Positions 39,125 to 55,920 of a stretch of 64,000 nt of DNA are shown here, piece after piece. Source of the stretch: Ecdyonurus torrentis (lineage: Eukaryota; Arthropoda; Insecta; Ephemeroptera; Heptageniidae); contig OX439131.1 of NCBI GenBank assembly GCA_949318235.1, forward strand, positions 18,219,537 to 18,283,536, read 5' to 3'. The notes beneath the pieces were generated by a model that saw only the letters and a list, made by a program, of their open reading frames with translations, was not told the origin of the DNA and made no database searches. Position 1 is the first letter of the stretch; each line of letters starts with the position of its first letter. Made by a program: the position numbers and the translations under genes.

Positions 39125-39605
39125 TCTCCATAAATGTTGTCAACAGAACACAATTTTTTTTATCATCAAAAATATTTACCCTCTATTAATCAATATTAGA
39201 TTTTTTTATTTTTATGGCATAAATGTTTTAGACATAACTTATTGTTGATACAGAACATTATAGTAGCTCAACTTCTCATGTTTTCCTACGCTGATTCACT
39301 TAAACAGCAAATATTTACTTTTTTTGTAATTATTATTTTACTCATAAAAGTATCTTCAAATTAAAAAAAAAAAAATACATGGACAATGACACACATATAA
39401 TTATACAACATGCACACGTGAACTATGGACAATGAATACCGTATAGTACAGTATATAATTATAGTATATATATCATGGATGATAATATATATTATAGTAC
39501 ATAACATAGTATATAATATATATAGCTCATTATCTCAAAGTTTTTGAATATTATTATAATAATATAACTTACGAAATAAAAAAGTCGATATAAAAATTGC
39601 CACTG

Positions 39606-39645
<40 letters not shown>

Positions 39646-40306
39646 TCAATGAAATACTCGAGAGTACATAAAAATTCATTGGTTGTGTAAGAGTCAATAC
39701 CGGTAGTATTTTGTTTTCAATCAGTGGCATTGGTTTTTAAGTTCACATCTATAAACTCAATCCCCCTCTCTGATATTAAAGTAGAAGCCTAGCTGTGCAA
39801 TACAAAATTCTCAAGGGTCCTCGTTTATAAGCTCTCTGCGGAACCCAGGGTCAATTGTACCCTTGATAGTTTCAAGTCACTCGTTTTATTGATATTAAAT
39901 AACTTAATGTAATATCTTTCAAAATGTCGTATATTGCGATCTGTTAAAATATAAATGAATACAATTGATTTTCTTTTTCCTTCAAAGGTTAAATTTTTAT
40001 GTTACTAGTTTTTAAAGAAACTTATCAAATTTCTGTTTTTATAGAAAGTCAAACCTCATTAAAATAAATATTAATATTGAAGAAATAACTTATTTTAAAA
40101 ATTATATTATTCTTTTCAATCTATCATCTTGAATGTAGCAAAATACAATTTTAATTGAGTTTCCATTAATAAAACAATTCAGGGAATACTGAATTTCATA
40201 TAATTTAAATTACAACCCATTTTAAAATATTTTTCAAATTTGATGTGTTGGAGACAAAACATAAAAAATACAATACAATTCTTTATGAGGTGATAATTAA
40301 TGGATA

Positions 40307-40362
<56 letters not shown>

Positions 40363-41097
40363 AAACAACAACAATGCGGATGAAGAATCTGTACATGAAA
40401 GTAAACAAACTCTTTACGTTAGTATAGTGCAGTAATAAGACAATACTTTTATCCATATCTAAAACAAGTCTATGTGTATATATATTTTTTATAAACAATC
40501 CTTATATACAAAATATACTATGGTTTGTTTCTTTGTGCGTCGTTCTTACCATTGTTATTATTATTGTTGTTGAACCATACTACGTACTATAATATATACA
40601 CTCTTCTGTTCTACTTTCATTTTTCGACAATGTAAATGCAATGGCTACAATAAGACTACAGGACTAAAAAAAAAAAAAAAGTTGTTTGCTTTTCAGTTCT
40701 AATCCTGTATTACAAAGCCTACTGGAGTTTGAACATTACATTGATGGACATTGTTGGCTTAAGGTACTACAACATGTTAAATTGTGTATTCAGAATAAAG
40801 CTCATGGTACAGAATAATCATATTATACTGTATATTATATATAAAATATATATACAGAATTTTTCATTTGAAAATAATATAATAGTTATATAGAAAAGAA
40901 AGATTTTATAATATTAAAGTTGTCTATTTTATAATATCATATCAAAACTATTAGATATTAAGATCAATTTTAAAGTCTTTTAGTTTATAAGACGATGTTC
41001 TCAGCAAAATTTATTTACTTTTTTTTTTATCCATCTAGGAATATTGATGAGTTGCTTTGAAGCAAAATAAGCGCCGGGTGGACTGTTTATATAATAT

Positions 41098-41100
<3 letters not shown>
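39123..41100. other. AT-rich non-coding stretch
   Basis: It includes a poly(T) run of about 32 at 39608-39639, an AT array at 40305-40359, and an A run at 40666-40680. The piece 39720-39870 is less AT-rich and contains the inverted GGGTCAATTGTACCC near 39848. No gene is supported. Confidence 0.6.

Positions 41101-41172
<72 letters not shown>
41101..41172. repeat. (GA)n microsatellite
   Basis: About 35 uninterrupted GA units. Confidence 0.98.
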
Positions 41173-41173
<1 letters not shown>

Positions 41174-41290
41174 CACTGAAGCGTAGCTAGCGATGCTGAC
41201 TCGGCGCCCGGACGATGACTTTGTTTCGCTTGGTTTGGCCAAACCATCTCCCTGGATGCTGGATTACTGTAGCAAACTGATCTCAACTTA
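41173..41290. promoter_or_regulatory. candidate regulatory island beside a GA array
   Basis: A 118-bp GC-richer block with TGCTGACTCGGCGCCC, which resembles a Maf recognition element (TGCTGACTCAGCA), and the perfect 16-bp palindrome TGGTTTGGCCAAACCA (41231-41246). Function is inferred from motifs only. Confidence 0.3.
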
Positions 41291-41310
41291 AAAAAGTATA
41301 TGTATATTTT

Positions 41311-41340
41311 GTGTGTGTATATATATATATATACACACAC
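41311..41340. repeat. self-complementary (GT)n-(AT)n-(AC)n array
   Basis: Four GT, seven AT and four AC units form a perfect 30-bp palindrome able to extrude as a hairpin. AC units continue to about 41347. Confidence 0.95.
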
Positions 41341-41349
41341 ACACACATA

Positions 41350-42330
41350 TAATCTACATCAACCACAAATGCATTGTCTATATTGTGCCCAAAATTTTCA
41401 TATTATTGTATATAATATATATTCATAAAAAGAGAAGAATATATTTTATATATTATATTCAAAACCAAAGGAATTTTAGAGCAATGTATAAAAGTCAAAT
41501 AACGCATGTAAAGGGAGATAACATTGTAACATAAAAATTGTTGCTTCTGATTTTAATGTTAACTATTTTCAATAATAATAATAATAATAAATAAACAAAC
41601 TGGACTGAGAATATAAGTTTTGAGGAGAATAAAAATACTTTATAGCCAGGTCATATGGAGCAATATTTACACTGTAAAATAAATGTGATAACTTGACAAT
41701 TCAATGGTGTTAAATAGAGATTGTATTTGAACTCATTTTTTAAATCACGTTTTCAAGAATTTAGAGGTGAAGGTACAACTGATTTTTTTAATATTTAACC
41801 CAGTAAACTAAATACAGAAAATATTTTCTCTAAAAGGAATACAAAAATTTATGTAGCATTAAACATAATACGTTATATTCATCCTGAATCAGCTAACACT
41901 TATTTTCATGTAATTTTTTTACTGAACCGAAACAGGTTATCATTATTTATAAAAATTTACTTTCAATATTTTATTAATATAGCTATGATTATAGCCGCGC
42001 ATTTAACAAACAAATTAATTTATCAAAAATTTATGGCGTGATTTTTTATCCAATCAGTACTAAATTTTTTTTAGAGTATTGTTTTTCCAAAAAAAAAAAA
42101 TCAACAAACAAACAAAAGCTTGTATTTTATATTAAATATATAACGTTTAATATTTTATCACTTCAATGTTATTAAAAATAAAACAAAAACGTTACAATAG
42201 ATAATTAATATTAATATTTCAAATTTCTCATAAATAATAAATTGTGTACTTTTGCTATTGTAATTTATTTTGATATAATTTATTATAGCAAGTAGTATTT
42301 TTGAATATCTTATAAATGAAAGCATATATA
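41350..42330. other. AT-rich non-coding stretch
   Basis: Only short AT-rich repeats (an AAT patch near 41572-41592) are seen before the hAT element. Confidence 0.6.
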
Positions 42331-42338
42331 CGTATACT
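42331..42338. repeat. left 8-bp target duplication of outer hAT
   Basis: CGTATACT. The identical octamer follows the right end at 44928-44935. Eight-bp duplications are the insertion signature of hAT transposons. Confidence 0.9.
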
Positions 42339-42995
42339 CAGGGCTTAAAGTAAGCCGGAACGCACCGGTACGCCGTACCGGTAAGAATTTGTCTGCCGGA
42401 ACGCAGTTCCGGTAAGAAAAATTTGAGGTAAAACAAATATATTCAAATTTATTTGAGTTTTCGTAAATTATTTTAGTTCATTTTTTTTTTTTTTTTTTTT
42501 TTTTTTTCATACATCTACTGAACCCATTGCGAGATGACATGAAATATCACCAGAATCAAACTTATATTTCCATTGGTTTTCTATAAATTGGCTTTTTTAT
42601 ATAATCAATTTATTTTATTATTTTAAAATTAAAAGTGATGTTTTTTTGCTGAATTTATAGATTAATTATAAAAAAAGTAATCTATAAATTCTATGAGCAC
42701 CGATGTTAAAAAATAAATAGAATAAAATGTTTCTCAAATTTCACTCATAAGTCAGCATGTTTTCATCATGCAAATAATCAATCAAAATGATATGGCATTG
42801 CACACTCATAATTTTAATATTAACCATTAACCTTTGAAAATACACAAAAAAATCTTGTCTTTTGTTTTCCTAAATTAAATTTGAAAAAAAAAGTTGTTTC
42901 AAAATACAATACATGTATTAATATTATTATAAAAATGTATATACAAATTTTTTCATTAAAAATCAAAATAATTTAAAATTTAAATTAATTATAAG

Positions 42996-44729
42996 TAGAG
43001 ACCGGATTTTCAGGTGAAAATTTTGGTAAAAAAATGTCTTAAAAAGGTGATTTTTTTGCACAAAAAAGGTAAAAAAAAAAAAAGGTGAAAAAAGGTGATA
43101 AACCTGAAAAAAGGTGATAAAATTAAAAAAAAAGTAAAAATAAAAAAATAACTTTATTATTATTATTATTATTTAGTGTATATATCGACTAAATCAAATA
43201 TAGTAACCTCGTATCTCAGATTTTGATGTTTTCAAGTTTACAGTAGCACTGTAGCTCAGAAAAAAATTACAAAAAATTAACTTTTATTTTATCCTAAAAG
43301 GCACATGTATTGCACATTACTTCAAATTTTGCCAGCTGATGGTGTCTTTGTAATTAACTAATTAGTAACAAAAAAAAACTTTTTTTTGTGTCATTTTGAA
43401 AACAATATTTCAAAAGTGCATTTCCTCTGAAAGTACATGAGATAAAAATTTCAAATTCAAACAACCAATAAAGAAAATATTGATTATTCATGCCATGCAT
43501 TCAATAAAAAATTGCAAACAACCCCTTTGCCAAAAAATGCAAAAAGCGTAACTTTGTAACTACAAGGGTTTTAAAGATGAAAATCACTTTAGGGGTAGAA
43601 TTTTGTATTGGTAATATGAAACTATTCAAATTATTTTTTAAAGTTATTTGTGCGAGGAAATATATATTTATTTAAAAAGTATATGTTCTCCGGGTTGCAT
43701 TTTACAGGCTGGTTGTGCTGCGGGCTGCATTTATTAGGCGCTCACAAGAATTTTACATCATAATTCGAGGTTATTTTAAGATTATTTCAATTAAAGTATC
43801 AAATCAGTTTACCAATACAAATTTATGGCTCTAAACTGATTTTCAGCTTCTAAACCCTTGTAGTTTCAAAGTTACGTTTTTTGCATATTTTGTCAAAGGG
43901 GTTGGTTGCAATTTTTTTTTGTATGCGTGGCATGAATAATCAATATTTCCTTTATTGGTTGTTTGAGTTTGAAATTTTTATCTCATGTACTTTCAGAGGA
44001 AATGCACTTTTGAAATCATTGTTTTCAAAATGACACAAAAAAAGTTTTTTTTTTTTTTTTGTTACTAATTATTAATTACAAAGACACCATCAGCTGGCAA
44101 AATTTGCAACTGAGCTGAAGTAATGTGCAATACATGTGCCTTAGGATAAAATAAAAGTTAATTTTTTGTAATTTTTTTTCTGAGCTACAGTGCTACTGTA
44201 TACTTGAAAACATCAAAATCTGAGATACGAGGTTACTATTTGATTTTGTCGAATGCTATACTGCCTATAGGTATTTTGTGGTATTACAAGTACAACCTAC
44301 AACAACAACAACAACAACAAATTATGATTAAAAATAAATTTAAAAAAATGTTTCTATAGATGACATACAATAGTGTTGCTCCTAAAATCACGATCGCCTT
44401 TGGTTATTCAAATGGGATGCGCATTTTTTGGTGTAATAGAACAGGGTTTACGAACAGCATTATTGAATCTCTCTGTTTTAAAAAATTGCGGTAAAAAATC
44501 TATTTTTTATAAACGTTTTATAAATTCTTAAAAAAAAAAAAGAAAATCCTCATTTAGGTGAAAAAAATTTATGAAAAGGTGAAAAAAAGTGAAAACCTAA
44601 AAAAAGGTGAGAAAAAAAGAGTTGATCTCAAACGGCTCGAAAGTTGCTAGTTCGTGGACATTCTTATAAAAAAGGAACATATATTATTCATAGCAACAAA
44701 AAGGTGATCACCTGAAAATCCGGTCTCTA
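42996..44729. mobile_element. inner hAT-type element (1,734 bp) nested in the outer one
   Basis: The ends are perfect 22-bp inverted repeats starting TAGAGACCGGATTTTCAGGT. The flanks carry a perfect 8-bp duplication ATTATAAG (42988-42995 and 44730-44737), again a hAT-type signature, but the termini are unrelated to the outer element's. Just inside both ends are many copies of AAAGGTGA-like motifs, in the same orientation at both ends (about 43045-43125 and 44558-44612). The middle is a large palindrome. No long open frame is present on either strand, so it is non-autonomous. It must have inserted after the outer element, because it lies inside it. Confidence 0.88.
43176..44263. repeat. giant imperfect palindrome inside the inner hAT
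   Basis: The left arm (about 43176-43655) and right arm (about 43760-44263) are inverted copies of each other. They match nearly perfectly over long blocks, such as CCTCGTATCTCAGATTTTGA, GCCAGCTGATGGTGTCTTTG and ATGTATTGCACATTACTTCA, with a few indels. The outer ~430 bp of each arm align best, and similarity weakens toward a spacer of about 100-180 bp that contains CCGGGTTGCATTTTACAGGC. A transcript crossing both arms would fold into a long double-stranded stem. It could be a separate foldback insertion or part of the inner element's own structure. Confidence 0.85.
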
Positions 44730-44927
44730 ATTATAAGCAATTTTATTTTAATTTTTTAAACCTAGCGAAAAAATTTTAGCTGAGAATAAGAATGCCACGC
44801 CCCTTTTTCAAAATTTTTTCGCCTGCGGCGGGCAACTGGGGGGCTGCGCCCCCCAGACCCCCCGATGGGGTGTGGAATCATCTCACTATTGCGTTCCGGT
44901 AAGACTTCAGATCTACTTTAAGCCCTG

Positions 44928-44935
44928 CGTATACT
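44928..44935. repeat. right 8-bp target duplication of outer hAT
   Basis: CGTATACT, identical to the octamer before the left end. Confidence 0.9.

Positions 44936-49949
<5,014 letters not shown>

Positions 49950-49994
<45 letters not shown>
49950..49994. repeat. (CT)n microsatellite
   Basis: About 22 CT units. Confidence 0.97.
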
Positions 49995-49997
<3 letters not shown>

Positions 49998-50755
49998 GAT
50001 ATTCAAATTTGTGTAAACATTACAGAGAAAAATTCCATTAGACAGTAAAATTATAACATATTTTGTAAAACGTCAATTCTAATTCAACAAAACTCTTTTG
50101 GGCTACAGCAGTATTATTATGCTTATGATTTCATATTGCGATGGTTAGTTAGCAACAACTATAAAACAAAGTAATTTTTCACTTGGTAACACAGCAGACA
50201 GACAGACAAAATATAGACTAAATGCTGAAAAGAAACTAAAAAAAAGATAAAACATACAAGCAAAATATTGGAATATTTAATTGAGCAGAAAATCAGATTT
50301 TGATGTGCACATAGGGATATCAAATCGCACCAGTATTTTATATTCTATAAATATTTTATGTGGAACGACAGCAATCTACAAATAAATCCCCCCTAAATTC
50401 ATTTTAAATTTACCAACACTCCCTCACAGTTTATACAATTTAACAATGCGCGTTAATCTTATACTTGTACTTATACAATAGTCTAAAGCATTTTTAATTA
50501 AAACAAAAAAATATATAAAAAAATGTTTAAACCTTTAAAATGAAGAAATTATCTAAAAAGTAAATACCACTATAAGAATGTTTAAAAGCTTTAGAATAAT
50601 TTATATAAAAAAAAGTAAAAAAAAAAAAAAAAAATTAAAAAAGAGGGAGAAAAATATACATAAAAAATGTTTCATCTTAAGTTATTATGAATGTTAAGCC
50701 TCTTTTAGGTTGGTTTAATCTAGTTTTTTAAGCTTTAAGCTTCTATGCTGCATAT
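49995..50755. other. AT-rich non-coding stretch
   Basis: A poly(A) run near 50617-50633 and nothing else of note. Confidence 0.6.
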
Positions 50756-50960
50756 TATATCCGGCGAGCTCACGCGCATTGGAGGAATTAATGTGCGTTC
50801 ACCAACGTGGTGTTAGTGGTGGCAAACACTCTCTTTCTCTGTACGACTGCGAGAGAGAGAGAGAGAGTCCATTACCTCTCAATCCACCACACTTCACGAA
50901 TAAAGAAAACCACCTCCGACCGGAAATAACAAAGCAAACTCTCCGTTTTAACCAACTTTT
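50756..50960. other. GC-richer island with a short GA array
   Basis: About 200 bp of mixed composition beginning ATATCCGGCGAGCTCACGCG and holding a GA array (50850-50868). A 68-codon plus-strand frame at 50779-50985 crosses the array and shows no domain. Confidence 0.3.
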
Positions 50961-51600
50961 TTTTTCTTCATCTTTATTTTTTTAAATGTATGTGTGAGTG
51001 TAAAATAAATAACTTAAAACCACCACATTACTCAGTTTTATCTTTTTTGTTTTTTAATATGAATTAAAAATTATAAACTTAGAAAATAAAAACTTTTTTC
51101 CTTGTATTTTATTTTAAGGTTTACATTACTTTACTTTTTATTATAATTTTTTTCTTTTTTAATTATTATTTCTTTAAAGAAAAAGTCAGCTTGCGCTCCT
51201 TGGAACTGAGATACAATTTCATCTCAAGTATCCAGTACAAAATCAGAAATAAGTTCTTGATTAAATAAAAAAAATTAATACAGAGCATAATAACCGTACC
51301 ACTGTTCAGCACATAACTTCTGTTTGGACCAGGGGGTACAAATTTTTATCAAAATATATATCAAATCGCATAAAATTTTAATTCCATATTGTCAAGTAAG
51401 ATTCATGTAATTTTCGAGTATACGATGTAGAAATAATATTCAAAATTTACTTATTATTAATAAATTATTTTTAAATGTTTTTAAATCTTATTTGATAAAA
51501 TAATTAAATTTTACAAAATTAAGGATATAAGCTAATTGCATTTAGATTGCATTTTTAAAAAAATGTGGTTTTCTCTCATTCTCTTACTACTGCTGTTTGT
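50961..51600. other. AT-rich non-coding stretch
   Basis: No feature is visible. Confidence 0.6.
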
Positions 51601-51666
51601 GGTTAACTATTCTTTTTGGGATCCTAATTGCGTCTCTACTCTTACATTGGGGTGAGTATATACGAG

Positions 51667-51704
<38 letters not shown>

Positions 51705-51830
51705 CTAAAGACGTGTGTATGTGTGTCCCATTCCCCACATATGGTGCGCGTGATTTAGAAACGCTGATTACACTTTGATGGCCGACACCGCGTCTTTCAC
51801 TATCGTGAGATCTCACTTAACCAAGTTTCC
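51601..51830. other. GC-richer island around a GA array
   Basis: A GA array (51665-51704) is followed by mixed sequence including CCCCACATATGGTGCGCGTG near 51733 and GGCCGACACCGCGTC near 51780. The 69-codon minus-strand frame spanning it is partly repeat translation. Confidence 0.3.
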
Positions 51831-52748
51831 TTTCTTTTTTCTTTTTTTTTTTATTATTATTATTATTTTTTTTTTATGAATGTAAATCTTTATAACAAAA
51901 CTATCCTGAAAATTGCTTTTAGCACAGAAAATTGTTAAGCACAGACGTAACACGTTTTTAACAGTATAGATTTTTTTTTTGTCAATATAAAATGATTTAC
52001 AATATTCTATAACGTAATTAGAACAAGTTACGTATATAATTATTAAATATTTAACACATAATAATAAATACATCTTAAAATAATTTACGTTACATGTATT
52101 GTTCAAATTTTCATTTTATCGTTTTCAGAGAGTAATGAATTATTTACGATATAATATAATAATTTATTATATAAATATACACTTTATATGATTCATACAC
52201 ATTAAGTGCACCTATTAAATATTTGTGTGTGTGTAGGGTTGAGTAGCCATTATTAAACTTCCAAACTTATGCACTTTATACAATTCATACAATATATTAG
52301 TATATAATATAAAGCTTGCATGATATTTGGATATTGCTTCTTAGAATCAATCAAAATATTTTAAGTATTTATGATGACGCAATAGAAAACTTTTTGAGAA
52401 CTAAATTGTATAAAACGACAATATGTATAAGAGCCTAGCACGAATAGTTTTATATTGTCTAATTTCCAATATAGTGTCTTTATAAAATTTACTATGGGAA
52501 TAGAAAACTTTGCTCTACTTTTTTTTATATAAATAAATGAGTAACTATTAGAAACAATGTAACAAATTTTTTTTTAAACTTTGTGATTTTAAAAACTGTG
52601 AGCTATATTGTAATAATGCATTTTATAATTTATATTGATTTGAGATTTAAACCCTAAATCTGAAAATCTTAAAGGTTATTATTATTATTATTTCTGTGCA
52701 ATTAAAACTGTTGAGACTTTAATACTAGTTAAAAATGAATAACTTAAG
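51831..52748. other. AT-rich non-coding stretch
   Basis: No gene or structured repeat is visible. Confidence 0.6.
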
Positions 52749-52918
52749 TATATAACGTAGAAACAGTGGTAAAAGAAATATCGCATTTTTATTGTGACAG
52801 CGATAGTAAACTAGCTTTCTGATTGGCTAGTGGCAGCCCACTAGCCAATCAGAGTGCTAGTTTACTATCGCTGTCATAATAAAAACGTGATATTTTTACC
52901 ACGGTCTCTACTTATATA
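52749..52918. mobile_element. 170-bp near-perfect palindromic MITE
   Basis: The left arm (to 52833) and right arm (from 52838) meet around a 4-nt centre. The inner 38 bp of each arm match at 36 positions (GACAGCGATAGTAAACTAGC and CTGATTGGCTAGTGG blocks), and the outer parts (GTGGTAAAA, TATCGCATTTTTATT) match with more changes. The symmetry ends at TATATA on both sides, so a TA duplication is likely but cannot be proven in this AT-rich context. The length and full symmetry indicate a foldback MITE able to form a long hairpin or cruciform. Confidence 0.75.
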
Positions 52919-54261
52919 TTCAACAAAATTTAATCATGATCCATATTATTATAAAGCAGATTTTAATTTTCAGAATCAACGTAAGATTCTGTGTAAATCG
53001 ATGCAGTGGTGCAACAATAAAAAAACTTTAATTTTCGTAGTCTTACCTACTCCGTGAAATTAATAATGACACATATTAATAACTTTAATAAAGCGTTTTA
53101 AATGCTTAACAGTCTTATTTTACAAAACCTTATATATATATATTACCAACAATTTCAATAACAGTAATAACTATAAATAGTATTAGTCAGAAAAAAAAAA
53201 TCCTTAACTTGCAAAGGTCTGGTTGTATGCTACCTATACGACATTCATCATGCGTAAAAAAATCGTCTTAAAAAATGTAAAAGATAATATTAGTTGATGG
53301 AAATTTAGTTTCAGTGTTTTATTATTATTAAAGATATAATATATTTGTATAAATTTTTTTATCTTATCATTACTGAGGTTAAATTAACGTAAGCCTTAAT
53401 TTTTTTTTACTTCTTGTCCAACTATGGCTTTATAACTGAAAATAAAGAAAAAAAATTGAAACACGCATTTTTTCATATTTACATAAAAATTTATGTTCTC
53501 TGCACGTTTCAATATGTAAAAAAGTATGTTTGAATGACATTTCATATAAATATATTATTTTGTAAGAAAAATATAATAATACGAAAAAATATATAATATA
53601 CATTTTGATATATTTTCATGGTAACATAACCTTTATAAAAAATGAATATTTCATAAGAAAAGGCATAATTGAATTATTATTATTACAATGGTATAATATA
53701 ATATATATTATACGCACCACAAAATTCAATAAAGAAAAAAGAAGAAGAAGAAGATTCTATACCATAAATTTTAAATCAATCTTACATTTTTATAGTCTAT
53801 ATTATTACTCCCACCGGATCAATATAAAGACAGGGAAAAAAATATTAATTTCATATATACACCATACCTTATTCTATATAATAATAAAATTATTTAAAAA
53901 AAAAATATTTCTTTTTGAATAACCTTTTATTATAATTAAATAACGTTTTTTTATTTAATTTAGAAACCAGAAATGTGTTTTACTTCATTTTTTTTCTAAC
54001 AGAAAAGTTTTTTTTAAAGAGATACGAATTCACAAAGAGAAGAAGTACCAATTACTATGAGTGTAATGCATATTACATAAAGAAGTTGACATTTTAGAAT
54101 TCTTGTTACTTAATGCAGTATGTAGACACGTATATAAAGAGAAAGGGAGAGAGAAAACTAGAGTATTAGGCAAGCAGGAATGTAGCCGGATATCCAACAA
54201 ATCCCATTTCCTTCAGTTTAGCATTCGAAGCTCATCTTCATAAATGTAATGTAAACTGTTG

Positions 54262-54263
<2 letters not shown>
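52919..54263. other. AT-rich non-coding stretch
   Basis: No gene is supported. The 105-codon frame at 53605-53922 is dominated by Ile, Tyr, Lys and Phe, as expected from AT-rich DNA, and lacks splice context. Confidence 0.6.

Positions 54264-54302
<39 letters not shown>
54264..54302. repeat. (CT)n microsatellite
   Basis: About 19 CT units. Confidence 0.97.
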
Positions 54303-54306
<4 letters not shown>

Positions 54307-55714
54307 AGTCACTTAAAGTTATGCAACAGTAATAACTAAACATAATGTATAAACTTTATATGATTTGTATGTGTGTGTTATAATATAATATATACACATG
54401 ATAATAGTAATAATCAATAATAATATCATAAAATATATTAAACATTTTAACATAATATAAAGTATTCTGCTATTTAAATTACCGTAAGGTATTTCTATAG
54501 ATAGGTAATCCAAAGAGAATATCGTTATTCAATTTTCTGTTGCCTTTAATTTTATTTTATCCTGGAAGTTATATTTTGTTGCCCATTTGATCAATGTAAT
54601 TTTGACCCGCAATACACGTCTCCAGCTGACCAGTACTTTTCAGCGGGAATCCTCTCTGGATTACATAGGTTATCTACTTACATTAAATTACCGTATCATA
54701 AGCTTTAAAATAAATATTAATTCTATAAATTTTTGTATTCACCTTATGGCATATTATATATTATATGCATAACCAAAACCAAATGTAACTCTTATCAATT
54801 TTTATTTTTATCCCTATGTTAAGCTTTAATTTTAGTAAGTAAAATTTATGAGTATACAAAACAATCAAACAATAAATAAAAAAATAATACGTGTGTGGAG
54901 TCGTGAAAGCAATATAAAAATATATATTATTATGAATAATAAATTTTACCGTAAATGTTTTTGAACTTGTTGCATTTAAAAAAAATAAATTTTAATCTTT
55001 TAATAAATTTTAGGATTTAATAGTAACAATCAAAAAGTTAATTTGTGATTTAATATAAATAATTGTAATTAATCTTGCTTTTATTAATTCAAATCCTCTT
55101 TTTTTTATATAAAAATATAATCTTTATTAATAATTTTATCACTCGTGCTTATGATACGATTTTATAAATTTTGTCACATATATGTTGGATTAGAGAAACG
55201 AATTAACATGAATTGTAAAAATTTAATTACTTTTGAGAGAACATTTTATAACTCTAGGCAATGAAATTTAGTACATTCATACTTTATTACGTACAAAATT
55301 TCTGCGTTTGTAATTTTTTTACTTATTATTATTATTATTTTTAATTTTGACTAGTAAAATTTCCAGACTGTTTTGGAACATTTTTGTTCTTGTTATCTAT
55401 TTTCTTTTTGTAATTCAGTATAAAATTAAAACTTTGTGAAACAAAAAATCATCAACAGAATATCATAATTTTCAAGCTATAAAAGAAAATTACTTCACAG
55501 ATTAATTTTAAGTTTATTTTGTACAATGATTAACTTACTTAAAATTAAAGTACATAATAGTAAACTTTGTACTAAATTATCTATGTCTAACATCTATGCT
55601 AACATTTTAAATCTCTTGTAATAATGTAGAATGTAATTTTTTGAGGTTACAACATGTAAGCTTAATCCTTAGTCTTTTTTTTATATTAAAGGGTGAAATT
55701 TGTGTAGTTTAGGT
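54303..55714. other. AT-rich non-coding stretch
   Basis: The stretch at about 54575-54670 is less AT-rich (CCAGCTGACCAG near 54623) but has no defensible feature. Confidence 0.6.
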
Positions 55715-55842
55715 TGGAAAGGGGATCGCTAATTGAGTGGGCTGGGCTCAGCGATAGCTGTACTAAGACTGATGGACGAGCAAGAGAAAGAGAGAGAGAC
55801 AAACTGCTTTAGGTCTTATCTTGAACGCGCGAACGCGAGAGA

Positions 55843-55920
<78 letters not shown>

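Larger units (their letters stand above)
42339..44927. mobile_element. outer non-autonomous hAT transposon (2,589 bp including a nested element)
   Basis: Both ends carry the inverted terminal sequence CAGGGCTTAAAGTA, and the element is flanked by a perfect 8-bp duplication, CGTATACT. Subterminal motifs repeat: the left end has two palindromes, ACCGGTACG-C-CGTACCGGT (42364-42382) and CCGGAAC-GCA-GTTCCGG (42396-42412), and the right end has GCGTTCCGGTAAG (44891-44903). Such subterminal repeats are where hAT transposases bind. Near the right end, CTGGGGGGC/GCCCCCCAG (44836-44856) forms a GC-rich hairpin with a 3-nt loop. Without the inner insertion and its duplication the element would be about 847 bp. 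No transposase frame exists, so it must have moved with enzyme supplied elsewhere. Confidence 0.9.

Noticed and set aside
42339..44927. Transposase gene inside the nested hAT elements
   Set aside because: No frame of 60 codons or more occurs on either strand across both elements, so both are non-autonomous.
53605..53922. 105-codon plus-strand frame
   Set aside because: Amino-acid content (Ile, Tyr, Lys, Phe) is what AT-rich random DNA gives.
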